Below, piece by piece: positions 13,958 to 25,220 of a DNA stretch of 64,000 nt (within the stretch, counting starts at the first letter, position 1; each line of letters starts with the position of its first letter). A program made the translations under genes and the position numbers. A model generated the notes under the pieces. It saw nothing but the letters and a program-made list of their open reading frames with translations. It was not told the origin of the DNA and did no database searches. The stretch spans positions 27,170,265 to 27,234,264 of the forward strand of contig JABBOT010000002.1 in the NCBI GenBank assembly GCA_016165875.1, in the 5' to 3' direction. This stretch comes from Acanthopleura granulata (lineage: Eukaryota; Mollusca; Polyplacophora; Chitonida; Chitonidae).

Positions 13958-14133
13958 CTGATAGAGACGGACTACTTCTGGGGGACTTGTCAGAGGAGGC
14001 TGTAGAGCTCTTCCTGAAGGTGGGTGAGAGCTGCAGGCGATGTGCTGGATGATGAACTATCTCTCCATTACATGTTATCGGTAACGATATCACAGGCAGT
14101 GTCTTAGACCTCAGCAATTCTTTACCTTTGATA
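13958..14133 (-). CDS. Common coding exon A, convergence point of alternative first exons
   Basis: Minus-strand exon with acceptor TTTGTTTCAG and donor ATCAG|GTCAGAGG. Length is 176 bases: one base, 58 codons, one base. The single T at its start completes AG or CG left by upstream exons at 16725 and 33559, giving Ser or Arg. It also completes the TG left by exon 45409, giving Cys. The encoded piece includes IKGKELLRSKTLPVISLP, then PAHRLQLSPTFRKSSTASSD and KSPRSSPSLS. It is rich in Ser, Pro and Lys and looks disordered and phosphorylatable. The agreement of phase at both ends across several partners is the best evidence that this is a real exon. I do not recognise the family. Confidence 0.85.
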
Positions 14134-14230
14134 CTGAAACAAAGCAAAACAAATACTTCAATTAGAGGGTCTGATTCCATGAATTAAATTTTAATGAAAC
14201 TGAACACACCCTTGAGGACACCGGGTGCAT

Positions 14231-14330
14231 GTAACTGACAAGTAATGACTCAGACGTAACTGACAAGTAATGACTCAGATGTAACTGATAAGTAATGACT
14301 CAGATGTAACTGACGAGTAATGACTCAGAT
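14231..14330. repeat. 25-bp minisatellite, four units, each with an AP-1 site
   Basis: Four uninterrupted 25-base units begin at 14231, 14256, 14281 and 14306. They differ by only one or two bases (ACAAG, ATAAG, ACGAG variants). Each contains TGACTCA, the canonical AP-1/TRE heptamer, at 14246, 14271, 14296 and 14321, preceded by GTAACTGACAAGTAA. The array lies about 100 bases from the acceptor of exon A. Near-identity of the units indicates recent expansion. Regulatory function is inference. Confidence 0.9.
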
Positions 14331-16229
14331 GAAATAAGATGTTTGAAAGTTCCAATGCCTGTAAACAAGCCCACAAGCCTGATGACATTTGGGTTATGAC
14401 CCACTACTGCATGTGTACATGTTTCTCTCACAGCAGAATGTCTATTACACACAATCCTATGCATATTCATATCTTCCAAATCACAACAGCTGGAGAAAAT
14501 TAACATTTAAATGAATGAAGGAATGAGAATGTCAAATATGTAGAATTCATTTCCATAACACAAACAATAGCCACAAGCTTTGGCAAGGAGAAAGCACATA
14601 CCACTGAAGGGTATATGTGTGTGCATGCCAGAGTGGCTAGACTCTCCAGTCAGTACACATGTATCACATCTCCTCCATTCACAAGGATGACTATTACATT
14701 AGATGCCCTTAGCTCAAAACAATCTTCCCAAATTCTCTCGCATCCACTGTTGGGGTTTTTGTGACAGTAAGCACTCTTTAAGCCATTAAAGTTGTCTTAC
14801 ATGAAGTTTATTTGAAATCACTTTAATTCTACCTATATGATGTACACTTCCAGGGTTAAAACTCTGTGTTACATATGAAAGATCACAGTTTGTTAGTTAC
14901 ATGCCCAGGGCCTAGGGTTCACTAATGGCACACCAGTTTCCTCCATTTACAACAGTATGCAAATGCAAACAGACCTAAGATCATAAATTCAGTTGTCTGA
15001 GTATTAAATACTTGTTTAAGACAAGTTCATTCACACATAAACAATAACTAGCAGATTTACAAGTGTGGGTCTACAACAGGCCGAGCCTTTGAGACCACAT
15101 GACCACAACTTGCCACACTGTTGACAGTTTTATACAGAGCAAACACATTAAAAAAACACAAACCTTGGCAGAGATAGTCAATAGCTGGCTATCCAATACA
15201 TATTTATCACAACATATAATACAATGGCTAAGAAAATGAATTTGTGATATTTTCACAGATGTAACCTCAGTTTCAAAATTTTGTGAATGTGGCTACTGTT
15301 TAGTCCAATGCCATTCTAATATACACAGCTTTTTCAGCAAAAACAAAACATATATTGGGTCACTGCATGTCATCGTTATCAGTTTGCTCGTGCGATTTTC
15401 ACAGTTGGCGACAAACTGCCTTATCTACATTATGTTTACAAATCTAACCCCACCCCCACCCCCAACATCTCCTACACACAAACTCACTGTACTGTGGTCA
15501 ACTAAGGCACGAGTCTAATGAGGTATGACACCAGGAGTGATATGAAATTGATCAGCATAATCCATGATGACAAATATGCTCAAGTCAAAGCCGTAACATC
15601 TGACAGTGCTTGTCCAAGCATACAAAGTATGGCAAGTTTCATATTACATATATCTTAAAAGAGACCTTGCATGCACCAACTTTTAACCACTTTTATATCA
15701 CATTTGGGCAAATAATTAAGGTGTACAGCCTTTAAATAATTATATCCAACATAACTAAAGCAAAACAGACACCTTATATAAAGCCGCAAAAATGAACAAT
15801 ATGAAAATACATGTATGACACCCATATAGGACACCACTGCACTGCCTTAATTAATTAATATAAAATAAAACTGGTGTAAATGTACAGCTGGAAACAAAAA
15901 CTGAGGCAGCTGTTAATAGCTACATGACATATCTACTAACGTTTACAGGGAGTGACACTTGTGTATATACCAAATGTCAACAAGAATTTATACAGCTCAT
16001 GTCAAATTGTTAAATGGAGCACTAAACAAGGAAACTACAAGTATATAACTAATATGAAAATCACACATAATTTTCTCAAAAAATACTGCATTGTTCATGT
16101 ACAGCATACAACATTAGTCATTAGTCATACTCAGTGAATTTCATTATTTGGCATCATATACATATATATCTGCATGAAGACTCTATAACCTGACAAATCA
16201 AGTTTTCTCCCACTAACACATATGCATCC

Positions 16230-16311
16230 TCATGAACACTAAAGCAGGGACAGTTTACCTTATCCAGGTATCATGAACACTAAAGCAGGGACAGTTTACC
16301 TTATCCAGGTA
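16230..16311. repeat. 41-bp tandem duplication
   Basis: Two identical 41-base units start at 16230 and 16271. Each runs from TCATGAACACTAAAG through CAGGGACAGTTTACC to TTATCCAGGTA. Perfect identity suggests a recent duplication. It lies about 410 bases from the donor of the proximal alternative exon, on its intron side. Confidence 0.95.
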
Positions 16312-16724
16312 TCAATGTTTTGGTGTCTTCAGTTTATCAGTTCACTGCATGTGCATGTGTGTTAGTTACATGTATATTACCTGATAAAACGACAACATGT
16401 TTACCAGAACCAACACTATGAGCACTTATTACTACAGACCTCTGACCAGTTAACATGGTTCTGTGGGCTCACATATGCACAGGAAAGTTATGTGATATAA
16501 TCACAGCCTTGCCTGACTACAACTGTTATAGGTCTGAAGGCTTATTACATAAACTCCGCCACCTGATGACATCTTCTGACAACAATCAAAAAAATACCTC
16601 TAGCTTGGTATCACTGAACAATACATTGATATGCTCTATGTATACCAGGCATGTTGAAAACGAAATCAGGACCGAAAACTTGTCCGAAGAAAATGTTTCT
16701 TTGAATATACTTTTGCTGACTTAC

Positions 16725-16852
16725 CTGTCATTTTTGCGGAAAGACTGGCGTAGCCTCTGTAACATGGCTTTGGTTTTACCAGTGCGCACAGAGGTCTCAA
16801 TGGACGCTGGTGTCAGTGTGAGTATAGACGATAAATCCTCGCTTGAAGCCAT
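16725..16852 (-). CDS. Alternative first coding exon 1c (proximal promoter)
   Basis: Minus strand. ATG at 16852-16850 begins an open frame of 42 codons plus two bases, ending at a strong donor, GACAG|GTAAGTCAGC. The start is chosen because it is the only ATG in frame that fits. The peptide begins MASSEDLSSILTLTPASIE and continues TSVRTGKTKAMLQRLRQ and SFRKND. The last third is basic. The trailing AG plus the T of exon A gives Ser, so the reading runs into IKGKELL without a break. This should be a separate transcript start within the long intron that follows exon 33559. A longer plus-strand frame across the same bases is a shadow. Confidence 0.8.
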
Positions 16853-18020
16853 GCTGACAGTGTATGTCCCACTGCTATCTCATAAGACCCAGTTTACACC
16901 CTAGTTTTTAACCATGGTTGGTAAGAGTGCCTTGGTAAGTAGAGATAAGATGACCGATGCCCAAATCACTGTCCTACCTACTGTTGACATTTCTGTTTCA
17001 TGTTGTTAACACAGACTATGGTATGGTGTAGTAGATAATAAATATCTCCAAAGCTGTTCACATAACGACTGCAGTATATCACTGCCCAGACCACTGACAG
17101 ACCAGTGGTATATCACAGGTAAGCTCACAGGTAACACAAAACACAGAACTTCCCAAACAATTTACAAACTGAGTTTCACACTGCAAGACTTCAGCTGTCT
17201 GTCAATCACACATACCACTGTTTTCCCACTGACAATCAGTTTTCAGGAGATCTGATAAAGCAAACATGTTCACAGTGTTCATACGGGTGGTACATGTATT
17301 TGCAATGTTTGGCAAATCCATATGCAAGTAGGAAAGGTTGGTGGCCGAAAACTCAAATGACAATAAAGGTGCAGAGTTGTAGATGTATCTGTGATCACTG
17401 AACACACTTTCTGCCACCTGTCTTGTTAGTGAACCATATCAGTTGGACTGGTATGTGTTATAAGACAAGATAAGCTGCAACATGGAACAGACATTTGGTA
17501 ACTACTGCAGGCTATGACATAAAGTTGTTGTCTTGAAGGCACTAATGATAAGCATCCTCCTTCACATCTCCTACCATCCAGCCAGCCACTACATTGCTGG
17601 ATCCACAGGTAGATATTCAGGTTAACACTTCAACAGTACCACATTCAGACTGATTAGTGATCAGAAATTGTCTGATAACTATCAGCAATTGCCTCCTGCT
17701 CATGTCTGCTCTATGAATTGACTGTCACAATCGCTGCTAATTGACAGCTTGCATCACAAGAATAGGGAAATGTCACCGCCCTTAGCAAACGTTACAGAGA
17801 TGACCCAATATTCTGCCTAATTATCTTGCAACGAATTGCTACAATTTGCCAACAGAAAATATACCAGAAGTGTTAGACCTAAACTCTATAACTTCATTCT
17901 GGCTTAACATTTCAGCATTTATTCTACCTTGAACAGAAGTGACCTGTGGAGGTTGGGTTTCTTCCAACACCAAGGATCTTAGTGCTGTCTCATACCAGGG
18001 GTAGCCATGCCAATCACTGA

Positions 18021-18037
18021 GGGGGGGGGGGGGGGGG
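18021..18037. repeat. G17 homopolymer
   Basis: Seventeen consecutive G on the plus strand in an AT-rich setting. Such a run can form G-quadruplex-like structures and is prone to slippage. Its exact length is uncertain in any assembly. Confidence 0.95.
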
Positions 18038-18830
18038 TTGCAAGTTTCATAATGTGGTTAAGATTTTAGGATGAAAAAAACCCAGGTATTGGAATGGAGA
18101 GTACTCAAAAATTCTGTGCATATTATGCTCAGTTTAGTCAGGCAAAATAAACAGCCATGTTTATTCATCAATCATAATTAATTGCTGCTTTCAAAACCGG
18201 AAAGTGTCACATTACATATTTCCTTGTAAATCTATTTTTACATATATGTATGTAGAGAAGACATCATAACATTTAAACAGTGATCACATGTTAGCTATTC
18301 CTGGAAGATCCATTGCAATTATACATCCCCATTTCCTTGCAAACTGGTAGATCACAAAAACAGCCTAATGTTAAATTGCCCACTTTAGGAGAGATAACAC
18401 ATGAAATATTACTATCAAGAGGAAATAATGTAAAATAAATTTAATACAGAGCTGAAAATTATGGTTGTTGTTCTCTTTTTTTTTGGACCCAAAACTATGG
18501 CCAATGCTCAGATTTTAAAACTGAAAAATCATAATACAAATGAATTTGAAATATACTTTTCTATCTATATAATATGGACCATACAATATTCCTGCTCTAC
18601 CATAATGAAATCCAAACTTTTGTGAGCACAAAAACTGTAATTCATGAAAAATAACGATCTACTGGGGTGTTGCACATAAGAGCAACTGGTGTGACAATCA
18701 GAGATGTGCATCAAGATAATGAAGATGTCTGGCTATATCTCACAGCCACCTGCACTCCCTAAGGTTTACTTACAGCAAGCTGAAATCAGATAAACATCCT
18801 TATACTGTACGTGTATTATGAATAACAGAC

Positions 18831-19025
18831 TATTTATTTATTTATCTGATGGGTGTTGTATGCTAAACTCAAGAATATTTCACTTCTACGACGGCGTCCA
18901 GCATTATGGTGGGAGAATGGGGCAGAGCCCAGGGGAAACCATCCGCAGGTTGCTGGAAGACCTTCCTATGTATGAGCGGAGAGGAAGCCAGCATGGGCTG
19001 GACTCGAAACTCACAGCGACTGCAA
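18831..19025 (-). mobile_element. SINE, nearly complete body, minus orientation
   Basis: Starts with the (TTTA)n tail and GATGGGTGTTGTATGC, then AAGAATATTTCACTTCTACG, the CAGCATTATGGTGGGAG block, and ends at GAGAGGAAGCCAGCATGGGC and ACTCACAGCGAC. The tRNA-like head (box A end) is missing. A short open frame across it is not a gene. Confidence 0.9.
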
Positions 19026-20811
19026 ATAACAGACTAGGTAAAGCAAATATGTTAACTGTTATGACTGTATCAACACATGCAATGTAGTATGTCTGGTAGA
19101 TGATGACATTAACAGTAATATGCTAGAATTTGACTACTTCACTCATCATTATTTCAACCTCTGAAACAGACTATGAAAATTCATTGTGCAAAATACACTG
19201 TACTGGTAATGAAAGAATTTTACATCAAAACTATAAGAAATTTCTTCAGAAAAAAAAAAGAAGCAAAACTGAAGTTACATTTTCTGAGATAAGAATGAAA
19301 TAAATTATCATAACCTTGCTGAATTAATTAACACATTCTCCTAATAAACAGGGGTATTTGGAATGAAACATCTGAGACGTGTTCTCATGCCAATCAAAGG
19401 TGGTTATCTCCCTTTCTATGTCCATGTGGCTTCCACACAAGCAGTCTGTCAACCAAATACATGTAAATACAACAGATATCTCAACAAAGTCTTTACTTTT
19501 GCAGGAATTTACTCAAACCTAGCGCAATTGCAAAATTATATACCTTATGTAACCTTATGTTTTCACTTTTAATAATCTACACCAGTTTGCATTGCCACCA
19601 TAGAAATGAATCTTCATTATCATAAAGATCCAAAGATGCATATCCAGTAAAATTATTTTGTCTGTAGATCCATTCATAAATAATGTATTATTACTGTGAC
19701 ACCTTTAAAGTCCAGAGTAAACAAATTACAATGCATTCAAACTGAACCATTTCACATAACACCACAAGTTTTACAGTTCAATAATCAGCCTATCATTTAT
19801 GAAAAATCCTGAATACGCTAAGTAGAGCTTTTTTTCAGTTGTGAAGGGGACATAAATGAGGGCATAAACACTAGTGATCCCATTTATTGAAGTCCTCCAG
19901 TCTCACGTACACCAGATATGCATCTCACCATTTCAGACCTAATCTTGTCCTCGCCCCACCAATCTAATAACAATATGATGATGGAAAATTCCACTGAATT
20001 ATACGCTGTTTACTTCACTGCAATGGGAGTAGCCTACAAACAGTAAATCCTCCATAGATTCAAATCAACATGTACTTGCATTTTGGAACAAATTTTCAAA
20101 AACCAGATTAATTAATCAGAATTCGCTGATAAGGCAAGCTATGCAAAGTTCCATGAGGCAAGTACCCAATGCATTAGACATATCTGTCAATACATTATGT
20201 GGGTGATTGTGATCATTAGATATGACTGAAGCAGCGAAATGATGGATAGGCATGATTATGGTTATATTGACAAATTGATTTCCCTTCTTACTTCATCCCT
20301 ACATATTATAGCTGTGTTTAAAAGATGTCGCAAAGCCATCCATCAATCACAGTGATGCAGTGGGCAGAGAGCAATGTCATTGCTGACAACAATATGTGGT
20401 GTCCAGGAAAGGTTATTTATGAACAAGTTGATCAATATGCAGGAAATACAATGGTACAGATATAAGACATATGAAGAACTGATGACAAAACTGTTTAAAA
20501 CTAGCTAGAAAACAGAATGGCTGAACCAAGAAACATGAAAACATAAAAATAAGAAACAGGGCACCAAGAGAGTCAAGCTGTACAAACTACTGGGCAATGC
20601 AACATGTGACTGCAGATGGCCGTGAAATATCGACGAAACTGGCAATTCAATATACCAGTCCAATGGAATTAGCTGTGAGGCACTGCAAGTAGCGTATCAT
20701 TGTGTTCTATAGAGTATAAGGTGATAAACATTGTGGCCCAGATTACTAACAATTCTGATTGCATGTCAGTTAATTCCAATTTAATTATGGCCAACAAATT
20801 CACGGCTATAT

Positions 20812-21015
20812 GTACCCTAATTCTTCTAATTTCTGCAAAACTTGGTCTGCCCTTTTGAGCCAAAATACATGCAACTGGAACAGGAATACATGATTAGTCC
20901 ATCTAATGAACAACATATACATATCTTTACTTTCTAACAAAAACAGCCATAATTTTTTCTTCTTTGCTTAGAGCAGTACTCATATCTGTCTCGTAAATTA
21001 GAAGAATTAGGGTAC
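20812..21015. repeat. Perfect 21-bp inverted repeat with a 162-bp spacer
   Basis: The 21 bases at 20812-20832 (GTACCCTAATTCTTC...) reappear exactly, reverse-complemented, at 20995-21015. Similarity stops abruptly outside the arms. The span of 204 bases resembles a small MITE-like element or a hairpin-forming site. No target duplication is evident. Confidence 0.85.
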
Positions 21016-24000
21016 GCAGCACAACACGTAGATAGCAATGTAATACAGGCTACTGAGCAATGGCCAGGGCCTGCCAGTACAAGGAAAAAACATTATATGG
21101 ATTTCCAATTAGCAATCTAGTAACATATACGTTGATAACGCCATCAAAAGTCAGACATCATGCTTGAAATCACGCTTAAACAAAACAGGACAGAACTGCA
21201 GATTCCAACAATGCATAGTACATGCCAACATGAGGAAATACAAGTTAAAATGGATAGAAAAGAAAAGGAAACTAAGCAATGGTTTTTGTGCAGGATGCAA
21301 TATGACATTGTTTATTTGCTTTTTGATATTAGTGCCCTCATACTACAAATAATAAAGCTTCAACAATTGTCAAACCCACATGTAACTGATAAAGACACAT
21401 AGTATATGTCACTCAGTTTTGAGCTGATATCAATGTCTCTCAACACTAACATCACACTGATGGCATTACTTCATCAATGCCTTTGTAATGTTTGACTTGT
21501 CAACTTGGCCTATAAACTTCTTGCATATTTTCTCAACAGAGATGTATAGTTTAAAACAGATAATACCATCCCTTCAATAAAATGCTCCTCGGTTATAATC
21601 GTTGTTGCAAGTGTGTTTACAAGGTGCAGGAGGCATAAGGCTTGATGAATTTTAAACAGGGCAAGGTCAATGAAACAAAAAACAGTTCTTCTACAAGATC
21701 ACACTTACATGTATTTAAGTCATTGCTGACAATCAGTTTTATGGGTAGGAAAAGGGAGTTCCTGGGGAAAACCAATCTTTGGCAAGTTGCTTTCCTACAT
21801 GTGACACAGATACTGTAGATGTATGCTTGACATACTTGTAGATGAAAAGTGGTCCTCAAAACACTCCTCAAAAGGCCTCAAAGGCATTGTTGAATGATGT
21901 CACCAATAATGGTGAAAATGGTAAAAAAACTTAAAAGATGTTTCATTTTGTACAGGAGTCAAATAATATTACAAAGAATAAATATATAAAATGGTTGACG
22001 TCAAACAAATACTATTGGTGACAGTTTTCATACAAGTTAGTGGCAGGCATATGTAAACCCAAAAAAGAAATAATACAAGGTATTAACAAATCCTTTTCAC
22101 TGTCATACCACAATTAATGTTTAATCTATACATATACATCTCATGAGCTTGCTGGGATCTTGCCCATCTCCAGGTATAACCCACCCAGAAGACACATATC
22201 TGCCTAAAAACATCACTTCTGAAATCCAATTTTTTTCTTCTAAATGGATTGGGTATGACCTAACATACTCTCTTCCTACAAGTCAAACAAACAGCCTCTC
22301 TAGAAAGGATTTTTCGTGTTGTTCATGGCCTTGCAGTCCAGAAGTCCCATTACTGTAAAAAGTATCTGCTTGCTTCCAGACAGGTTTAATCTGGTGTCAT
22401 GTGAAGCCAGACAAAGCCCCGTCAACTCTGGTAGAAACTCCTCCATGAACCCGAGCCCCTGCCACGATTAGTCTCCTCTAAACTGCCACAGTGCTTGGCC
22501 AGCAATTACCACCTCATCTCTCTGGCCAGCACTGCTTATTTCTGAAGTGCGCAAGCTAGTAAACTTCTGGAGCAGCCAAAAATCTCAAGCCCACCAATAA
22601 ACTAAATTATTACGTTTTTGACCCTATTCCATGAAATGTGAAGCTAAACAAAAGTTATTATTACATAAGTGCACACATGCTGATGTGCATAAAGAAGGTA
22701 TGGCAGATATGATTCTGTCATTAACTGCACGATAATGTATACATCACATGTTTTATGAACGTAATTACACAGATGCATTATAGCAGGATAGATGGTCCAT
22801 GTACACTATCTGCTGCCATTTCCTAATGAATTTTGAAGCATTCAAAAGATATATGCTGTGCAGAAGCTGGGTTGGTACATCAGTTGAGGTCTGGCTAGAG
22901 GTGACTACAGTGACATGGCCGCAGAAATACACACAGGCGACTAAGCTTTCTCACTCCGAAATCAATTGATTTATGCTGAGAGATGGAGAAGTTTAATACC
23001 TTAAGACTTTTGTGGCTGTCAGGGGTTGGCCAGCAGGCCACTCTAATCCTTGCTAACTGCCTGGCCAGACGGCCCATGTTTAGCTGTATGATAGAGCGGA
23101 GGTGAGCATCAGGGCACGAGACGATACGGCTCCAACACACAGATTAACTACACAAAACTTGTGCACTTCCTCATTCTAACTCCCTGGTTAAACATTCACT
23201 GTGCTTCTTGTGTCCTGCTCCCTGTGGAAGATGTCAGCTTTGCAGTGAGAAATTGTAACATCATGCAAATTACTCACCATTTAAACAGCAGCTGTGGAGT
23301 TAAACTTGTCCAACACAACAGACTGATTAAAGTTTATTGCCCTTTAGGTAGTCTACCCAAATAAAAATAGCCCCCAAACAAATATATATAGATAACACTG
23401 TACCTGTGCTTTATTTATTAGGCAGCTGTTGATTAGTTGGTATTAAAATAGCCCATACAAAAGTCAATCAAAATCTGTTTCAATAGCACCAACATCCACC
23501 ATACAGGACTTCATGTAAAGTTACACTCAGGCTCCTCATTAAGTGAAACATGTCAAGATAACATGTCAAAAAGTCACAGTTCAAAATACTGATATCAAAT
23601 AGTCTGTTCATTTTCCAGAAGTCAATTTCCAGAACACCAAGCAGCCGTAAGCAAACACTTTGGCTGTGGGCTCATCAAAAAACATGCCACTGAAGCAACA
23701 GCCCAGGATGCAAATAGGAATTACCGGAAAGTGGATACATGCACATGCATGTTAGTCAAAATCAAAAATCTGAATAGCTCTAGGGGGAACCCTTCATTTC
23801 TTGGAAAAACACTTGCCATCTGTAACTTAAAACCAAAAGACATGAGAACAAGTACATTTCTGTAAAAAGTCAATCAAGATTATAACACTTGTTCTTCAAG
23901 AAACATCCTCATAACAAATTTATACATCCACACATGGTCCATGTAAATTAACTACAAGGGACCAATTTCCTTGCAACAGGTAAACCTAATAGGTTTTCAA

Positions 24001-24810
24001 GATTATATTGTGGTCAGAAGTGGTAATTGGAAAATAAACTGCATGAAGGGGCTTAGCTCAGAACAAAAAGGCTCAAGAACATCCAAGGCCAATAGGTGTC
24101 TTGGAGAAGGTGCTCAAGTTCACAAAACTTTCTACAGCTACATGCATCTGTTCCCTGAGTTTATTACATGCACTCTAATTCGTCATGATGACAAAATCAT
24201 CCTTTAGCCATTGCTACTTTGAAAGTCTGGAACATTCAGCTGTAGTCATATGATAACTCTGTACTGCCCTATGGTTTGTTAGCTATCATGGCTGCAAGTA
24301 TGGAAACAAATCAAATTAACAAATTACTTATCTCATACCCAGGCAAATTTTGAACAAATTTTCATATGGGCTTCAATAAACTCAACTTCTTTCCTTAAAA
24401 GGATGCGATGATATTTCTCTTGAAGTTAGAGGTGCTACGTAATATTTGTTGCGGTAACGTAAAACAGGTTCCTCAAATTTAAGGTAAAATGATATGGTAA
24501 CCTGTTTTCGGTTGTGCAAATTGCAATTATGGAAACCTGAGGTAACCTGTATGGCAATCTACAGGTTTCCTCAGTGTAAATGTACTTTCAGAGACTCAGA
24601 CAGAATAAATGTTCTCAAATCTGAATAAAAGAATTACACTGATATTTTTTAACTTAGAAAGCACTGCATTAGTAGCATGTACATAGGAGAAACCAAGAAA
24701 TTCTGTAACAACATTAATCTCATAACATTATTTCTGTCCCACTGTGAGCTGTTTTGAGGTTTTAAACATACAAGCATGTTTTTTTTCTTCAGATTAATAA
24801 ATTTGTCGTA

Positions 24811-25220
24811 GGTTTCTAGTCCATCTAAATGGACTCGGTGAAATTTTAAAATTCTGACATTCATCACAACCCTGAATCCATCACCCATACTCAAACATAT
24901 CACCACAGATCTCCGAACTCGATGTCGATGGACACAAGTGACACTCCAAGTCACCTACTTTATCCATTTCTTTATCATTTTCCGGTTGAATCTCGAATCC
25001 CATCTTCTATATTTACTACCTTTACTGATGAAACTAATTAACTCAGTCACTGAGAGCAGTTCCACTGACTTTGGGTTTGGAGATCTGTGGTGATCTTTTT
25101 GAGTACTGGTGATGGACTTTGCAAACGTCAGAGCAATCTCGGACTAGACTCGGAGTTGCAATGAATGTCAGAATTTTAACATAACACCCTGTGTCCATCT
25201 AGATGGACTAGTAACTCTCC
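24811..25220. mobile_element. Fold-back (long inverted repeat) element
   Basis: The left arm at about 24811-24920 and right arm at about 25070-25220 are imperfect reverse complements. Anchors are ATTCTGACATTCAT (left near 24851, right near 25161), a shared CACCACAGATCTCC block (24901-24914 and 25079-25092), and a CATCTAGATG-type palindrome in each arm. The right arm carries about 35 extra bases. The spacer is about 160 bases. No coding potential fits, and the 101-residue minus frame here is incidental. This looks like a non-autonomous fold-back or MITE-type element. Confidence 0.75.

Larger units (their letters stand above)
14134..16724. other. Intron between the proximal alternative exon and exon A
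   Basis: 2,591 bases that would be removed when exon 16725-16852 joins exon 14133. It holds the AP-1 minisatellite at 14231-14330 and a 41-bp direct duplication at 16230-16311. No other gene or repeat copy is apparent. Confidence 0.6.

Noticed and set aside
16455..16904. 149-codon plus-strand open frame, the longest in the window
   Set aside because: Its informative part is the antisense of the minus-strand exon 16725-16852, which has the correct ATG, donor and phase. The rest is low-information sequence.
23274..23319. 45-base phase-symmetric minus stretch before GTGAGT
   Set aside because: Weak acceptor, no conserved-looking peptide. Symmetry alone has a sizeable chance probability.
24649..24954. 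101-codon minus-strand open frame
   Set aside because: It lies across the left arm of the fold-back element and has no family resemblance.
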